From the NCBI RefSeq assembly GCF_040706535.1, contig NZ_JAPDRJ010000004.1, positions 333,914 to 397,913 of the forward strand: a stretch of 64,000 bases of DNA, written 5' to 3'. The DNA comes from Lentisalinibacter orientalis (lineage in GTDB: Bacteria > Pseudomonadota > Gammaproteobacteria > Steroidobacterales > Woeseiaceae). A program made the translations under genes and the position numbers. Positions 22,483-31,151 of this stretch are shown one piece after another (position 1 is the first letter of the stretch; each line of letters starts with the position of its first letter). The notes below the pieces were generated by a model. The model was given only the letters and a program-made list of their open reading frames with translations, was not told the DNA's origin and made no database searches.

Positions 22483-23967
22483 TCAGTCGGCGGGTACCGT
22501 GCGGGCGTCGGCCCAGCGCCGGAGGCGGTCGATACGTTCGGCCATCACGACGGAGAGGGGGCGCGTCGCCTCGATCTCGGCGAGGATGGCGGCGGTGTCC
22601 AGCGTCTGGTCCGAGCCGTGGACCGTGTAGAGTGCCGCGACGACCGCCTGCTCGATCTCGGCGCCGGAGAAGCCGTGGCTGGCGTCGGCCAGCGCGGCCA
22701 CGTCGAACCCGCCGGGGTCGAGGTCCCGGGCCGCCAGGTGCAGCTGGAAGATCTCCCGCCGCACTTCGGGCCGCGGCAGATCGACGAAGAAGATCTCGTC
22801 GAAGCGGCCCTTGCGCACCAGTTCGGGAGGCAGGTCGTCGATCTCGTTCGCCGTGGCGACGACGAACACCTGCTCCCGCTTCTCCGCCATCCAGGTGAGG
22901 AAGGTGGCGAGCACCCGCCGGCCGGTGCCCGTATCGTCGCGCCCGCCGGCGATGCCCTTTTCGAGTTCGTCGATCCAGAGCACGCAGGGCGCCATGACTT
23001 CGGCGGTGCGCAGCGCCTCCCTGAGGTTGCGTTCGGTCTCGCCGTGATACTTGTTGTACAGCGCGCCGAAGTCGAGGCGCAGCAGCGGGATGCCGTAGAC
23101 GCCGGCGGTGGCCTTCGCGGCGAGGCTCTTGCCGCAGCCCTGCACGCCGATCAGCAGCAGTCCCCGGGGCAGGTCGAGGTGGCGGTTCTCGCCGGGTTTC
23201 AGGAACGCGCCGCGGCGGCGTTCCAGCCAGCTCTTGAGCCGGCCCAGACCGCCCACCTCGGCGAAGTCCGCGGTCTCGTACTCGTAGGAGAGCAGGCCGC
23301 CCCGGTTCAGCAGCTCGTACTTGGCCCGCATCACCTCCGGGATGTCGGCGGCGGAGATGGCGCCGTCGCGGAATATCGCGTTGCGCGCCAGGCGCGCCGT
23401 ATCGGCGGCGGTCAGCCCGCCGAGGTTGCGGATCAGCAGTTCGAAGGCCTGCTTGTCGGTGCGCACGGGACGGCCCTCGTTGGCCTGCGCCCATTCCCGG
23501 GCCACCTTGCGGACGATCTCCTCCCGTCGCGCGGGGCAGGGCATGCTCAGTTCCAGCCGGGCGGAGTAGCGCTCGATCTCCGCCGGCAGGCGGATGCGGT
23601 GACTGATCAGCACCAGATGCCGGTTCGTATTGCGGAAGCCGATGCAGATGTCCTTGATCAGGCGGACGTTGACCGGGTCGTCGATATACGGATGGAAGTC
23701 CAGCAGCACGTACAGGCCCGGCTTCTCCACCGCCCGGATGTGGCGCAGGACGTCGGCCGGCTGGCTGTTGTGCAGCTGCGGCTCCATCTCGATGTCGAGG
23801 CGCTGCAGGCCGTCGGTGACCGTCCAGCGATACAGCGGCCGGTAGTCGCCGCCGGTCAGGTTGACGTCCTTCAGCAGCTCCAGCACCCGATCCTCCTCGT
23901 GGCTCTCCACGACGATGATCGGTACCCGCGAGTTCAGTATCAGGCTGAGGTCTTTGCGCTCGTCCAT
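22483..23967 (-). CDS. AAA+ ATPase, Ycf46-like
   Basis: A 494-residue ATPase resembling the Ycf46 group of plastids, cyanobacteria and proteobacteria. The N-terminal half (1-230) is the degenerate AAA-like module of that group (SRVPIIVVESHEEDRVLELL, and GLYVLLDFHPYIDD). The C-terminal AAA+ core has Walker A GVQGCGKS (274-281), Walker B VLWIDELE (about 329-336), sensor-1 ATANEIDDLP and the arginine-finger region RKGRFDEIFFVDLP, then the four-helix lid (HGFSGAEIEQAVVAALY). All catalytic residues appear intact. Upstream partner of the FHA coiled-coil gene. In Synechocystis Ycf46 has been tied to photosynthesis and carbon uptake; the role outside phototrophs is not known to me. Confidence 0.88.
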   Translation of the reverse strand: MDERKDLSLILNSRVPIIVVESHEEDRVLELLKDVNLTGGDYRPLYRWTVTDGLQRLDIEMEPQLHNSQPADVLRHIRAVEKPGLYVLLDFHPYIDDPVNVRLIKDICIGFRNTNRHLVLISHRIRLPAEIERYSARLELSMPCPARREEIVRKVAREWAQANEGRPVRTDKQAFELLIRNLGGLTAADTARLARNAIFRDGAISAADIPEVMRAKYELLNRGGLLSYEYETADFAEVGGLGRLKSWLERRRGAFLKPGENRHLDLPRGLLLIGVQGCGKSLAAKATAGVYGIPLLRLDFGALYNKYHGETERNLREALRTAEVMAPCVLWIDELEKGIAGGRDDTGTGRRVLATFLTWMAEKREQVFVVATANEIDDLPPELVRKGRFDEIFFVDLPRPEVRREIFQLHLAARDLDPGGFDVAALADASHGFSGAEIEQAVVAALYTVHGSDQTLDTAAILAEIEATRPLSVVMAERIDRLRRWADARTVPAD

Positions 23968-24109
23968 AGCTCGTCCGTTGGCGGCCCGTTGTTCGTTACC
24001 CGTGCCGCTACATGCTAGACCATCCGCCGCGGGCGGCGGCTTGCGTCAGGTCACGCCACAGGGTTTTGCCGTCGGCTGCTAGAATCCCGCTCGTGATGAG
24101 GTACCGCCC

Positions 24110-26158
24110 ATGAAGCCGACACTGCCGGCCGCCGCGCTCGCGCTGGCCGCGGCCCTGCCGCTGGCGGCCGCGCCGCTCACCGAGGAATCACTGCTCGACT
24201 GGGAATACGCGGGCAGCCCCCGCTACGCGCCCGGCGGCAATGGCAATGGCGCGCGCATCGTCTATACCCGCTTCGGCACCGACGCCGAGGCGGACGGCTA
24301 CGACGCGGACCTGTGGCTGATCGGGGCGTCCGGCGAGCGGCGCCTCACGGCAGACGCCGCTGCCGATTATGCGCCGGCCTGGTCGCCGGACGGCCGGAGC
24401 CTCGCCTTCCTGTCCCGCCGGGACGGCAGCGCCCAGGTCTACGTACTGCGGGGCGGCGGTGGCGATGCATTGCAGGTCACCGCAGTCGAGGCGGGCGTGC
24501 GCGCGTTCGCCTGGGCGCCCGACAGCCGCCGCATCGCGATACTGGCGCGGCCGGCCGCCGAGCCGGAACAGGACGGAGCCTACGTCACCGAGCGCCTGCT
24601 CACGCGGCGGGACGGCCGGGAGGGCTATCGGCGGCCGGGCGCGGCGCAGCTCGGCGTCGTGGCCGTGACGGAACCGCGGACGGAGCCGCTCTGGCTCACC
24701 GATCACGAATTCGGCGCCGGCGTGCCCGCGTGGAGCGCGGACGGGACCACCCTGTATTTCAGCGCCGCCTGGGATTCGGAGGAGGCGCTGGCGCTGGGCG
24801 ATACGGAACTCTATGCCGTCCCGGCCGACGGCAGCGCCGCCGCCCGGGCCATCACAGACCGCGTCGGGCCCGACGACAATCCGCTGCCGTCGCCGGACGG
24901 GAGCTGGATCGCCTGGACCGGCTTCGACGACGGCGAGCCCCCGGTCAGCTATCGCCCGGACGAGCTCTACGTGATGCGCCCGGACGGCAGCGAGCGGCGC
25001 AACCTGACGGCGGACTGGCCGGCGGGTGTCGCCGACACGATGGCCGGTGACGTCAACCCGCCGTTCGGACCGGCCCGCCGACTCGCGTGGTCGGCCGATA
25101 GCCGCAGCCTGTACTTCACGGCCGCCGTGGAGGGCCGGGTGCAGCTGATGCGGGCCGGCGTGGACGACGGCGTCGTCTCGCCGGTCACCGATTTCGACGA
25201 GGGGGATATCCGCGAGTTCGACGTGGCGGCCGACGGCAGCATCGCCGCGGTCTACAGCCGGCCGGACTCGCCGCCACAGATCGTGACCTTCCCGCCGGAG
25301 CGGGCGCAGCGCGGGGGCTGGCGCCAGCGCACGTCCCTGAACGGCGCCTACCTGGAATATCCGCGCTTCGCGGAGTACGACGAACTCCGGGTCAATTCCT
25401 TCGACGGCACGCCCATACAGGCCTGGCTGGTCCAGCCGCCGCGCTTCGACATGCGCGAGCGCCACCCGCTGATCCTCTATATCCACGGCGGCCCGCATTC
25501 GATGTACGGGACGAACTTCTTCCACGAATTCCAGGTGCTGGCCGCAGCGGGCTACTTCGTGCTCATCGCCAATCCCCGGGGCAGCACCGGCTACGGCGAG
25601 GTTTTCGGCAACGTCATTCAGTACCGTTACCCGGGCGACGATTTCCGCGACCTGATGGCCGTGGTCGACGCGGTGGCGGAGCGCGAGTACATCGACGCGG
25701 GGCGGCTCGGCGTGGCGGGCGGCAGCGGCGGCGGGCTGCTGACCACCTGGGTGGTCGGACAGACGGACCGGTTTCGCGCCGCGTCTGCGCACCGCTCCGT
25801 CACCAACTGGCTGAGCTTCGTCGGCACCACCGACATCAACCGCTACGTGACCGCGCGCTGGTTCCGCGACTACCCCTGGCGCGACCCGGAAGGCTACCTC
25901 TCGCGCTCGCCGCTGATGCTGGTGGACCGGGTCACGACGCCGGTGCAGATCATCCACAGCGACGACGACTTCCGTACGCCGCTGGAGCAGGGGCTGCAGT
26001 ACTACACGGCGCTGAAGCAGCTCGGCAAGCCGGCCGAGCTGGTGGTGCTGCCGGGCGAGAGCCACGGCCTGTCACGGGACGGCGCGCCGTCCATGCGGGC
26101 GGAGCGGCTGCGGCTCATCATCGACTGGTTCGACCGGCATCTCCGGGAGGGGCGCTAG
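24110..26158 (+). CDS. S9 family serine peptidase (acylaminoacyl-peptidase / DPP-like), exported
   Basis: A 682-residue peptidase with a cleavable signal peptide (LPAAALALAAALPLAAAP). Residues about 25-400 form a TolB-like beta-propeller (repeats such as PAWSPDGRSLAFLSRRDG), and the C-terminal third is the alpha/beta-hydrolase. The catalytic serine is in GGSGGG (about S539), the aspartate in IHSDDDFRTP (about D620) and the histidine in GESHGLSR (about H652). GGSGGG replaces the more common GGSYGG. Probable role: trimming of small peptides in the periplasm. The last 41 bases overlap the 3' end of the convergent TPR-protein gene. Confidence 0.92.
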   Translation: MKPTLPAAALALAAALPLAAAPLTEESLLDWEYAGSPRYAPGGNGNGARIVYTRFGTDAEADGYDADLWLIGASGERRLTADAAADYAPAWSPDGRSLAFLSRRDGSAQVYVLRGGGGDALQVTAVEAGVRAFAWAPDSRRIAILARPAAEPEQDGAYVTERLLTRRDGREGYRRPGAAQLGVVAVTEPRTEPLWLTDHEFGAGVPAWSADGTTLYFSAAWDSEEALALGDTELYAVPADGSAAARAITDRVGPDDNPLPSPDGSWIAWTGFDDGEPPVSYRPDELYVMRPDGSERRNLTADWPAGVADTMAGDVNPPFGPARRLAWSADSRSLYFTAAVEGRVQLMRAGVDDGVVSPVTDFDEGDIREFDVAADGSIAAVYSRPDSPPQIVTFPPERAQRGGWRQRTSLNGAYLEYPRFAEYDELRVNSFDGTPIQAWLVQPPRFDMRERHPLILYIHGGPHSMYGTNFFHEFQVLAAAGYFVLIANPRGSTGYGEVFGNVIQYRYPGDDFRDLMAVVDAVAEREYIDAGRLGVAGGSGGGLLTTWVVGQTDRFRAASAHRSVTNWLSFVGTTDINRYVTARWFRDYPWRDPEGYLSRSPLMLVDRVTTPVQIIHSDDDFRTPLEQGLQYYTALKQLGKPAELVVLPGESHGLSRDGAPSMRAERLRLIIDWFDRHLREGR

Positions 26159-28928
26159 CCGGCTCCGCGTCGGCCCGCCGCGCCTCCAGCTCCCGGCCGT
26201 CCTGACGGATCACGAGTCCGGTCACCCTTCCCGTCCGGTCGCGGCGGAACAGCAGCCGTACGTCCACCAGTTCGTTGCCGAACTCGTCGACGTCCCGCGG
26301 CCGGTACGGGATGGCCGCCTGGCCGGTGATCGCGCCGAACAACAGGTTGTCGCGGCGCGTGAGGCGCAGCTCGACGCCGGCCACGCCCTCGATCTCGTAG
26401 CGGCCGACGTAGTCGTCCAGGATCATCGGGTCGATTTCGTAGTCGGCCACCTCGCGGCGCGTCACGGCCGGCCGGCCACGCAGCTCATGGCCGTATTCCT
26501 GCCAGAGCATGTGCCTGAGCCTTCCTCGCTCGTCCAGCACGAACTGCAGCCTGACCGCCGCGTCGTCGAAAAAGAACTCGGTCTCCGAGGCAGGGCGCAT
26601 CAGGCGCGGGCGGTCGCCGGGAACGGTCAGGACGAGTCCCTCCGGCGTGTCGTCGATCTGTACCACGGCGCCATCCTCCCGGCGGTAGCGGCGCGCATAG
26701 CGTTCTCGTTCGGACGGGTCGAGATCGATCGCCTGCGGCCTGGCCGGCTGCGCATGCTCGACAGGCGGGGCGGTGGCGAGCGCCGCGCGGTCGCGCTGAA
26801 TGTAGGAGTCCAGCAGGGTCCGGAACTGCCCGCCGCCGGCAGAAGCCAGGAGCGCCCGGAGATCGTCGGCGATTTCCACATAATAGGCCTGCCGGAAACC
26901 GCGCTCCGCCGCCGCGCGCAGTTCCCGCAGCGCTAGCTCGGGCCGGCTGCGCAGGGATAAGACCTGGGCGTACTGGGCGTGCGCGCTCGCCGTGTCGATG
27001 CCGGCCGAGAGACGCTCTTCGAGGTAGGTCTGGAGCGCGTCCAGGAGGCCGCCGGCCTCCGCCCCGAGGCCGAGCTGCCGGTAGGTGCGGATCATCCAGG
27101 GCAGCCAGGCCTGGTTCGTCTCGTTGACTACCGGTCCGGCGACGCCGCCGTCGTAGCTGAGCGCCTCCGCGTAGGCATCGCGCGCGGCCTCCAGCTCGCC
27201 CGCGAAGAAGTTTGCGGAGCCGAGCCAGGCCAGGAGACCGGGCGGGAGAGACACGCCGTAGGGCTCCAGGTTGCGGGCATACCGATCGGCCGTGGTGCGC
27301 ACGTAGTCGAGGTTATCCTCGTAGCGTCCGTTCGCCACGTACCAGAGGCTGGTGGCCTGCAGCGTGTACGGATCTTCCGGGTCCATCTCTTCCATGACCG
27401 CCAGCCAGCGACGTGCCTCTTCTGGTTGCCGCAGGTCCGTGTGCAGCGCGACGAGGTAGTACAGGGCCAGCAGGTTGCGGGGGTCGCGCTCGAGTTCCGT
27501 GCCCGCCCAGCGCGCCGCCTCTGACAGGTTGCCGCGGGCGTGGGCGGACTGGATCAGGTTATTGTGATGGGCGCCGATCTCCGCCGGCTGTAACTCGAGC
27601 AGCCGGCGGAAGTGGGTCTCGGCCTGCAGATGGCGGCCCATCGTGCTCAGCAGGTTGCCCAGGTTGGTATTGAGCGGAATCGACAGGGGATCACGCTCGT
27701 AGGCGCGCAGATAGGTACTGAGAGCGTCCCGATAACGGTCCTGGGCGAGCAGTACGCTGCCGTACCAGGTCAGCGCTTCCTCGTTGGCGGGATCGAGCGA
27801 GAGGGACCGGCCAAGTGCCTCCTCGGCCGCGGGGTACTGGGCCTGCTGCAGGCGCAGCAGGCCCAGGGAGGCCCAGGCCTCCGGTAGCTCCGGATCCAGC
27901 TCGAATGCCCGGTTGATGAGGTCCTCGACCTGCGGCGTGACGTCGTCCAGGCGCTCGTTGCCGTAGTCGATCAGCAGGGAAAGCGTGTCGGCGAGGCCCG
28001 CATAGGCGAGCGCGTAGCCGGTGTCCACCTCGGTGGCCCTGGCGTAGTAGTCGCGGGCGCGCAGCAGCGCCTCCTCGGTGCGCTCGTGCGCGGCAGTGCG
28101 GCCCTTCAGATACAGCTCGTAGGCTTCGACGTTCTCGGTTGCCTCGGCTGCCGTCTCCGCATTGCCGCCGAGCAGGGTGAATTCCAGCTTGCGGGCGATA
28201 GCCGCCGCGATCTCGTCCTGGATGCGGAACACGTCGTCCAGCGGACCCTCGTAGGTCTCCGACCAGAGATGGAAGCCGTCGCGGGCGTCGATGAGCTGTG
28301 CGGTCACGCGCACCCGGTTCGCGTTGTCGTCCTTGCGCACGCTGCCCTCGAGAATGGTGGCCACGTTCAGCGCCTCGCCGATTTCCGGGATGCTGCGATC
28401 GGTGCCGCGGAAGACGAAGGACGAGGTGCGGGCGGCGACCCTGAGGCCTTCCACGCGGGCCAGGGTGTGCAGGAGTTCCTCGGCGATGCCGTCGCCCAGG
28501 TAGGCGCTGTCCCGGTTCGGGCTGAGGTCGTCGAAGGGCAGCACCGCGATGGAGCCCAGGTTGCCGGCGGGTCGGTCCGCGCCTCGGTCGTCGAGGCGCT
28601 CGCTGACGATGTAGGCGATGGCGACGGCGAGCAGTCCGAGCAGCACCAGATCGGTCCAGCGGCCGAACAGCCGCCGCGGCGGCTCGGCGGCCTCGCTCCG
28701 GTCCGGCGTGCGGACGATGCCCTCCGGCGTGATGTCGAAGAACCAGGCCAGCACCAGAATCAGCGGGAAGCCGGCGATGGCCGCCAGGATCACGGAGCGG
28801 ACCGCCGATTCCGGCAGGCCGAGATAGGGGAAGATGACATCCGCCGCCTCGATGACCACCCAGCAGGCGACGACGTAGGTCGCGACCGACCGGAATACGC
28901 GGCGCCGCCTGAGCTCGTCGATGATCAC
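26118..28928 (-). CDS. TolB-like domain, TPR-repeat membrane protein
   Basis: A 936-residue protein starting at GTG 28928, whose start overlaps the upstream stop by four bases (GTGA). Three membrane segments lie near residues 13-35, 43-63 and 92-108. A TolB-N-like domain follows (about 125-235: IAVLPFDDLSPN, YLGDGIAEELLHTLA, ILEGSVRKDDN, LWSETYEGPLDDVFRIQDEI), then tetratricopeptide repeats (about 265-560 and beyond). The C-terminal 150 residues resemble the small beta domain DUF3471 (YVGRYEIEGVAGVELRLTRRD region). The TolB-like/TPR combination is often found fused to adenylate cyclase or DNA-binding domains; here the membrane segments replace them. The longer frame extending to 29441 is shadow sequence inside the peptidase gene. 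Confidence 0.85.
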   Translation of the reverse strand: MIIDELRRRRVFRSVATYVVACWVVIEAADVIFPYLGLPESAVRSVILAAIAGFPLILVLAWFFDITPEGIVRTPDRSEAAEPPRRLFGRWTDLVLLGLLAVAIAYIVSERLDDRGADRPAGNLGSIAVLPFDDLSPNRDSAYLGDGIAEELLHTLARVEGLRVAARTSSFVFRGTDRSIPEIGEALNVATILEGSVRKDDNANRVRVTAQLIDARDGFHLWSETYEGPLDDVFRIQDEIAAAIARKLEFTLLGGNAETAAEATENVEAYELYLKGRTAAHERTEEALLRARDYYARATEVDTGYALAYAGLADTLSLLIDYGNERLDDVTPQVEDLINRAFELDPELPEAWASLGLLRLQQAQYPAAEEALGRSLSLDPANEEALTWYGSVLLAQDRYRDALSTYLRAYERDPLSIPLNTNLGNLLSTMGRHLQAETHFRRLLELQPAEIGAHHNNLIQSAHARGNLSEAARWAGTELERDPRNLLALYYLVALHTDLRQPEEARRWLAVMEEMDPEDPYTLQATSLWYVANGRYEDNLDYVRTTADRYARNLEPYGVSLPPGLLAWLGSANFFAGELEAARDAYAEALSYDGGVAGPVVNETNQAWLPWMIRTYRQLGLGAEAGGLLDALQTYLEERLSAGIDTASAHAQYAQVLSLRSRPELALRELRAAAERGFRQAYYVEIADDLRALLASAGGGQFRTLLDSYIQRDRAALATAPPVEHAQPARPQAIDLDPSERERYARRYRREDGAVVQIDDTPEGLVLTVPGDRPRLMRPASETEFFFDDAAVRLQFVLDERGRLRHMLWQEYGHELRGRPAVTRREVADYEIDPMILDDYVGRYEIEGVAGVELRLTRRDNLLFGAITGQAAIPYRPRDVDEFGNELVDVRLLFRRDRTGRVTGLVIRQDGRELEARRADAEPASAPPGDAGRTSR

Positions 28929-30187
28929 GTGGCCGGCTCTCCCAGCGCGTCGCGGAATTCCGCCGACGCCAGGGTGCGCGACGATGCGCCGATGATCGCC
29001 GCCGTCGTCTCTCGCAGCTCGTCGAGGTCGATGTGTCCGCCGCCCTCCGCGAGCCGCCGGAAGACGTCGTCGAGGCTGGCGTCTCCCCCGGTCCGGTCGC
29101 GGATCTCCCGGTCGAGCTCCCGGAATACGCTCACCGCCCGGGCGGTGGTCGCGCCGGTCGAGTGCCGCCGGCGCAGTCCCTCCGACTCCTCGCCCCACTC
29201 GGCCAGGTCGCGGAACGTTTCGCGGCTGCGCGCGGCGGTGACCGTCCCGGTGCGGCGCAGGACCTCCACGCTGTAGTACTCGGCCAGACCCTCCAGGATC
29301 CAGTCGTCGCCGCGCACGGTGTCGCGCCCGAGGGCGATGTGCATGAGTTCGTGGAGCAGGGTGCTGGTGCCGTTCTCGCTGATCAGCGGGCGCTCGGCAT
29401 GGACGTAGAGCGAGTCCGGGGCCGACAACGCGCCGCGCCACATGGGATCGCCGGCGGAAACCACGGTGAGCCGCTCGGGGAAATCCGGCACCAGCCGCAC
29501 GATGGCGGGCAGGTTCCAGTTCAGCAGCGCCAGCACGTCGACCCGGCGCACGCCCTGGTCGACGGGCCCCGCCACCGCCACGCGGACGCCGGCGATGGTG
29601 TCCCGGCGCACGCCGATGCTGCCGGCCACCATCCAGCCCGTGGGCCGGTCGAAGCGGCGTTCGTCGTTCACGACCTGATAGCGGCCATCCTCTTCACGGT
29701 ACGGCGTGACGACGGACCATCCGCGCGGCACCCGGAGGCTCAGCGTGCTCCGCGATACGGCGCCCTTCAGGGTGCGGGTCGCGGCGGCCGGAAAGGCGTC
29801 CTCGCCCCGGAACAGTGCCCACTCGGGGCCGAGCCGGGCGTCGTAGGCCTCGCCGCGGGGATGCACCAGCGCGGCTCGCCAGCGCAGGGTCCCTCCCGCC
29901 TCGGGCGGCCGCCAGACGAGCGTGCCGTCGCGCCGCTCGATCTCGCCGTCGCCGGCGAATTCGGTCCAGCGTTCCCCGGAGAGGCTGAAGCGGGCCTCGC
30001 GCAGCAGATGGCGCGGCTGTTCGAGCGTGATCGATGCCTGCGCGACGCCCCGCAGGGGCTCCAGCACGAGTTCGTAATGCAGACGGTACGTGAGTTCATC
30101 CGACGCGGGCGCGGCGGACGCCTCGCCGGCGACGCGGCAGGCGCCGAGGGCGAGGCAGACCAGCAGGAGGAGGCAGGTGTGGCGCAT
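28925..30187 (-). CDS. HExxH metallopeptidase lipoprotein (gluzincin, M1/M61-like)
   Basis: A 420-residue lipoprotein (lipobox LALGAC after a short hydrophobic leader from ATG 30187). The N-terminal half is beta-rich; the peptidase core carries HELMH at residues 279-283 followed by WILEGLAEYYS, giving a likely third zinc ligand at E299, fifteen residues after the second histidine. That is somewhat shorter than the 18-residue gap of classical M1 enzymes. The C-terminal part (RLAEGGGHIDLDEL) resembles the substrate-side helices of M61 glycyl aminopeptidases. It overlaps the TPR gene by four bases and is therefore co-translated with it. Upstream in-frame sequence to 30493 is non-coding in character. 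Function: envelope peptidase, substrate unknown. Confidence 0.8.
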   Translation of the reverse strand: MRHTCLLLLVCLALGACRVAGEASAAPASDELTYRLHYELVLEPLRGVAQASITLEQPRHLLREARFSLSGERWTEFAGDGEIERRDGTLVWRPPEAGGTLRWRAALVHPRGEAYDARLGPEWALFRGEDAFPAAATRTLKGAVSRSTLSLRVPRGWSVVTPYREEDGRYQVVNDERRFDRPTGWMVAGSIGVRRDTIAGVRVAVAGPVDQGVRRVDVLALLNWNLPAIVRLVPDFPERLTVVSAGDPMWRGALSAPDSLYVHAERPLISENGTSTLLHELMHIALGRDTVRGDDWILEGLAEYYSVEVLRRTGTVTAARSRETFRDLAEWGEESEGLRRRHSTGATTARAVSVFRELDREIRDRTGGDASLDDVFRRLAEGGGHIDLDELRETTAAIIGASSRTLASAEFRDALGEPAT

Positions 30188-30308
30188 TCTGCGTATTATG
30201 CGGAAAACGGCGGCACCGAACAGGGACGACGGTGTAGCCGCCTCCCGCAGCCGCGGCCGGGCAATCCCGCCGGGTCGCGGGCCGTCGTTTTGCCACAAGG
30301 AGAAGAAC

Positions 30309-30512
30309 ATGAGCGTTGCAAGAGTCACCGAGATCACGAGTGCATCGGACAAGAGCTTCGAGGATGCGATCGAGAAAGGCATAGAGCGTGCCAATGAGAC
30401 CCTCGACAACATCGAAGGCGCGTGGGTCCAGGACATGAAGGTGGTCTGCGACAGCGGCAAGATCAAGGAGTACCGCGTCAACATGAAAGTCACCTTCGTT
30501 CTGAAGGGCTGA
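30309..30512 (+). CDS. Dodecin (flavin-storage protein)
   Basis: A 67-residue dodecin that assembles into hollow dodecamers binding FMN/FAD or lumichrome-type flavins, thought to buffer flavin and limit photo-damage. The sequence follows the family throughout: VARVTEITSASDKSFEDAIEKGIERANETL, the flavin-stacking tryptophan in GAWVQDMKV, and KIKEYRVNMKVTFVLK. ATG 30309 is preceded by AAGGAGA at ideal spacing. Lies 63 bp upstream of the Kbp-like gene on the same strand, probably co-transcribed. Confidence 0.95.
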   Translation: MSVARVTEITSASDKSFEDAIEKGIERANETLDNIEGAWVQDMKVVCDSGKIKEYRVNMKVTFVLKG

Positions 30513-30575
30513 CCCGTTCTGTGACCCCTGACGGCCGGCCGCGTTCACCGCGGCCGGCGCAACGAGGAGAATGAA

Positions 30576-31058
30576 ATGGATCTATTGGGTTTCGCGAAGG
30601 ATATCGGACGCCGGATCTTCAACAAGGACGAGGAGGCCGCGGAGAAGATCAAGGAGCTGATCCTGCAGAACAACCCCGGCGTGCGCAATCTCGAAGTGGA
30701 ATTCGACCAGGGCGTGGTTGGGCTGTCGGGCGAGTGCGAATCCGGCGCCGCCATGCAGAAGTGCGTGCTGCTCGCGGGCAACGTGGAGGGCGTGATCGAC
30801 GTCTACGCGAACAAGATGACGATCCGCGCGCCCGCGGCCGCCGAAGCTGACAAGGGCGGCGAGAGCGCGGAGGTCGAGCCCGAGGAGGAGCCGGTGGAGT
30901 TCTACACCATCCGCTCCGGCGACACGCTCAGCAAGATCGCGAAGCAGTACTACGGCGACGCGATGAAGTATCCCCGCATCTTCGAGGCGAACCGGGAAGT
31001 GATCGAGGACCCGGACAAGATCTATCCGGGCCAGCGCATCCGCATCCCGCTCGGCTGA
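30576..31058 (+). CDS. kbp: BON-LysM protein, Kbp/YgaU-like
   Basis: A 160-residue cytoplasmic protein with a BON domain (about residues 15-90) and a C-terminal LysM domain (about 108-159: FYTIRSGDTLSKIAKQYYGD, IYPGQRIRIP). This is the architecture of E. coli Kbp (YgaU), a potassium-binding protein made under osmotic stress. The start MDLLGFAKDIGRRIFNKDEE parallels the Kbp amphipathic start and there is no signal peptide, so the LysM domain is not expected to meet peptidoglycan. An acidic linker (EADKGGESAEVEPEEE) joins the domains. ATG is preceded by GAGGAG. The gene ends just before a GC hairpin at 31086-31107. Confidence 0.9.
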   Translation: MDLLGFAKDIGRRIFNKDEEAAEKIKELILQNNPGVRNLEVEFDQGVVGLSGECESGAAMQKCVLLAGNVEGVIDVYANKMTIRAPAAAEADKGGESAEVEPEEEPVEFYTIRSGDTLSKIAKQYYGDAMKYPRIFEANREVIEDPDKIYPGQRIRIPLG

Positions 31059-31085
31059 CCGGCCGCCGGGAGTCGCGAGCCATCG

Positions 31086-31107
31086 GACGGGCCCTGCGGG
31101 GCCCGTC
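31086..31107 (+). terminator. Hairpin after kbp
   Basis: Perfect 9-base stem GACGGGCCC / GGGCCCGTC with a TGCG loop, 28 bases after the kbp stop. No run of T follows, so termination strength is uncertain; it also sits between convergent genes and could work in both directions. Confidence 0.6.
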
Positions 31108-31116
31108 TCTCGTCGA

Positions 31117-31149
31117 GCCTGGGTCGGGCCTGGGTCGGGCCTGGGTCGC
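31117..31149. repeat. Tandem repeat, 11-base unit, three copies
   Basis: GCCTGGGTCGG occurs at 31117-31127 and 31128-31138, with a third copy differing in the last base at 31139-31149 and a partial fourth (GCCTAGG). It lies between the kbp hairpin and the stop of the convergent methyltransferase gene. Non-coding. Confidence 0.75.
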
Positions 31150-31151
31150 GC

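Noticed and set aside
24188..26065. 625-codon minus-strand frame across the S9 peptidase
   Set aside because: Antisense shadow of a gene with an intact catalytic triad.
28929..29441. N-terminal 170-codon extension of the TPR gene
   Set aside because: Lies inside the HExxH peptidase gene in another frame; Arg/Pro/Gly-rich shadow; GTG 28928 with 4-bp overlap is the natural start.
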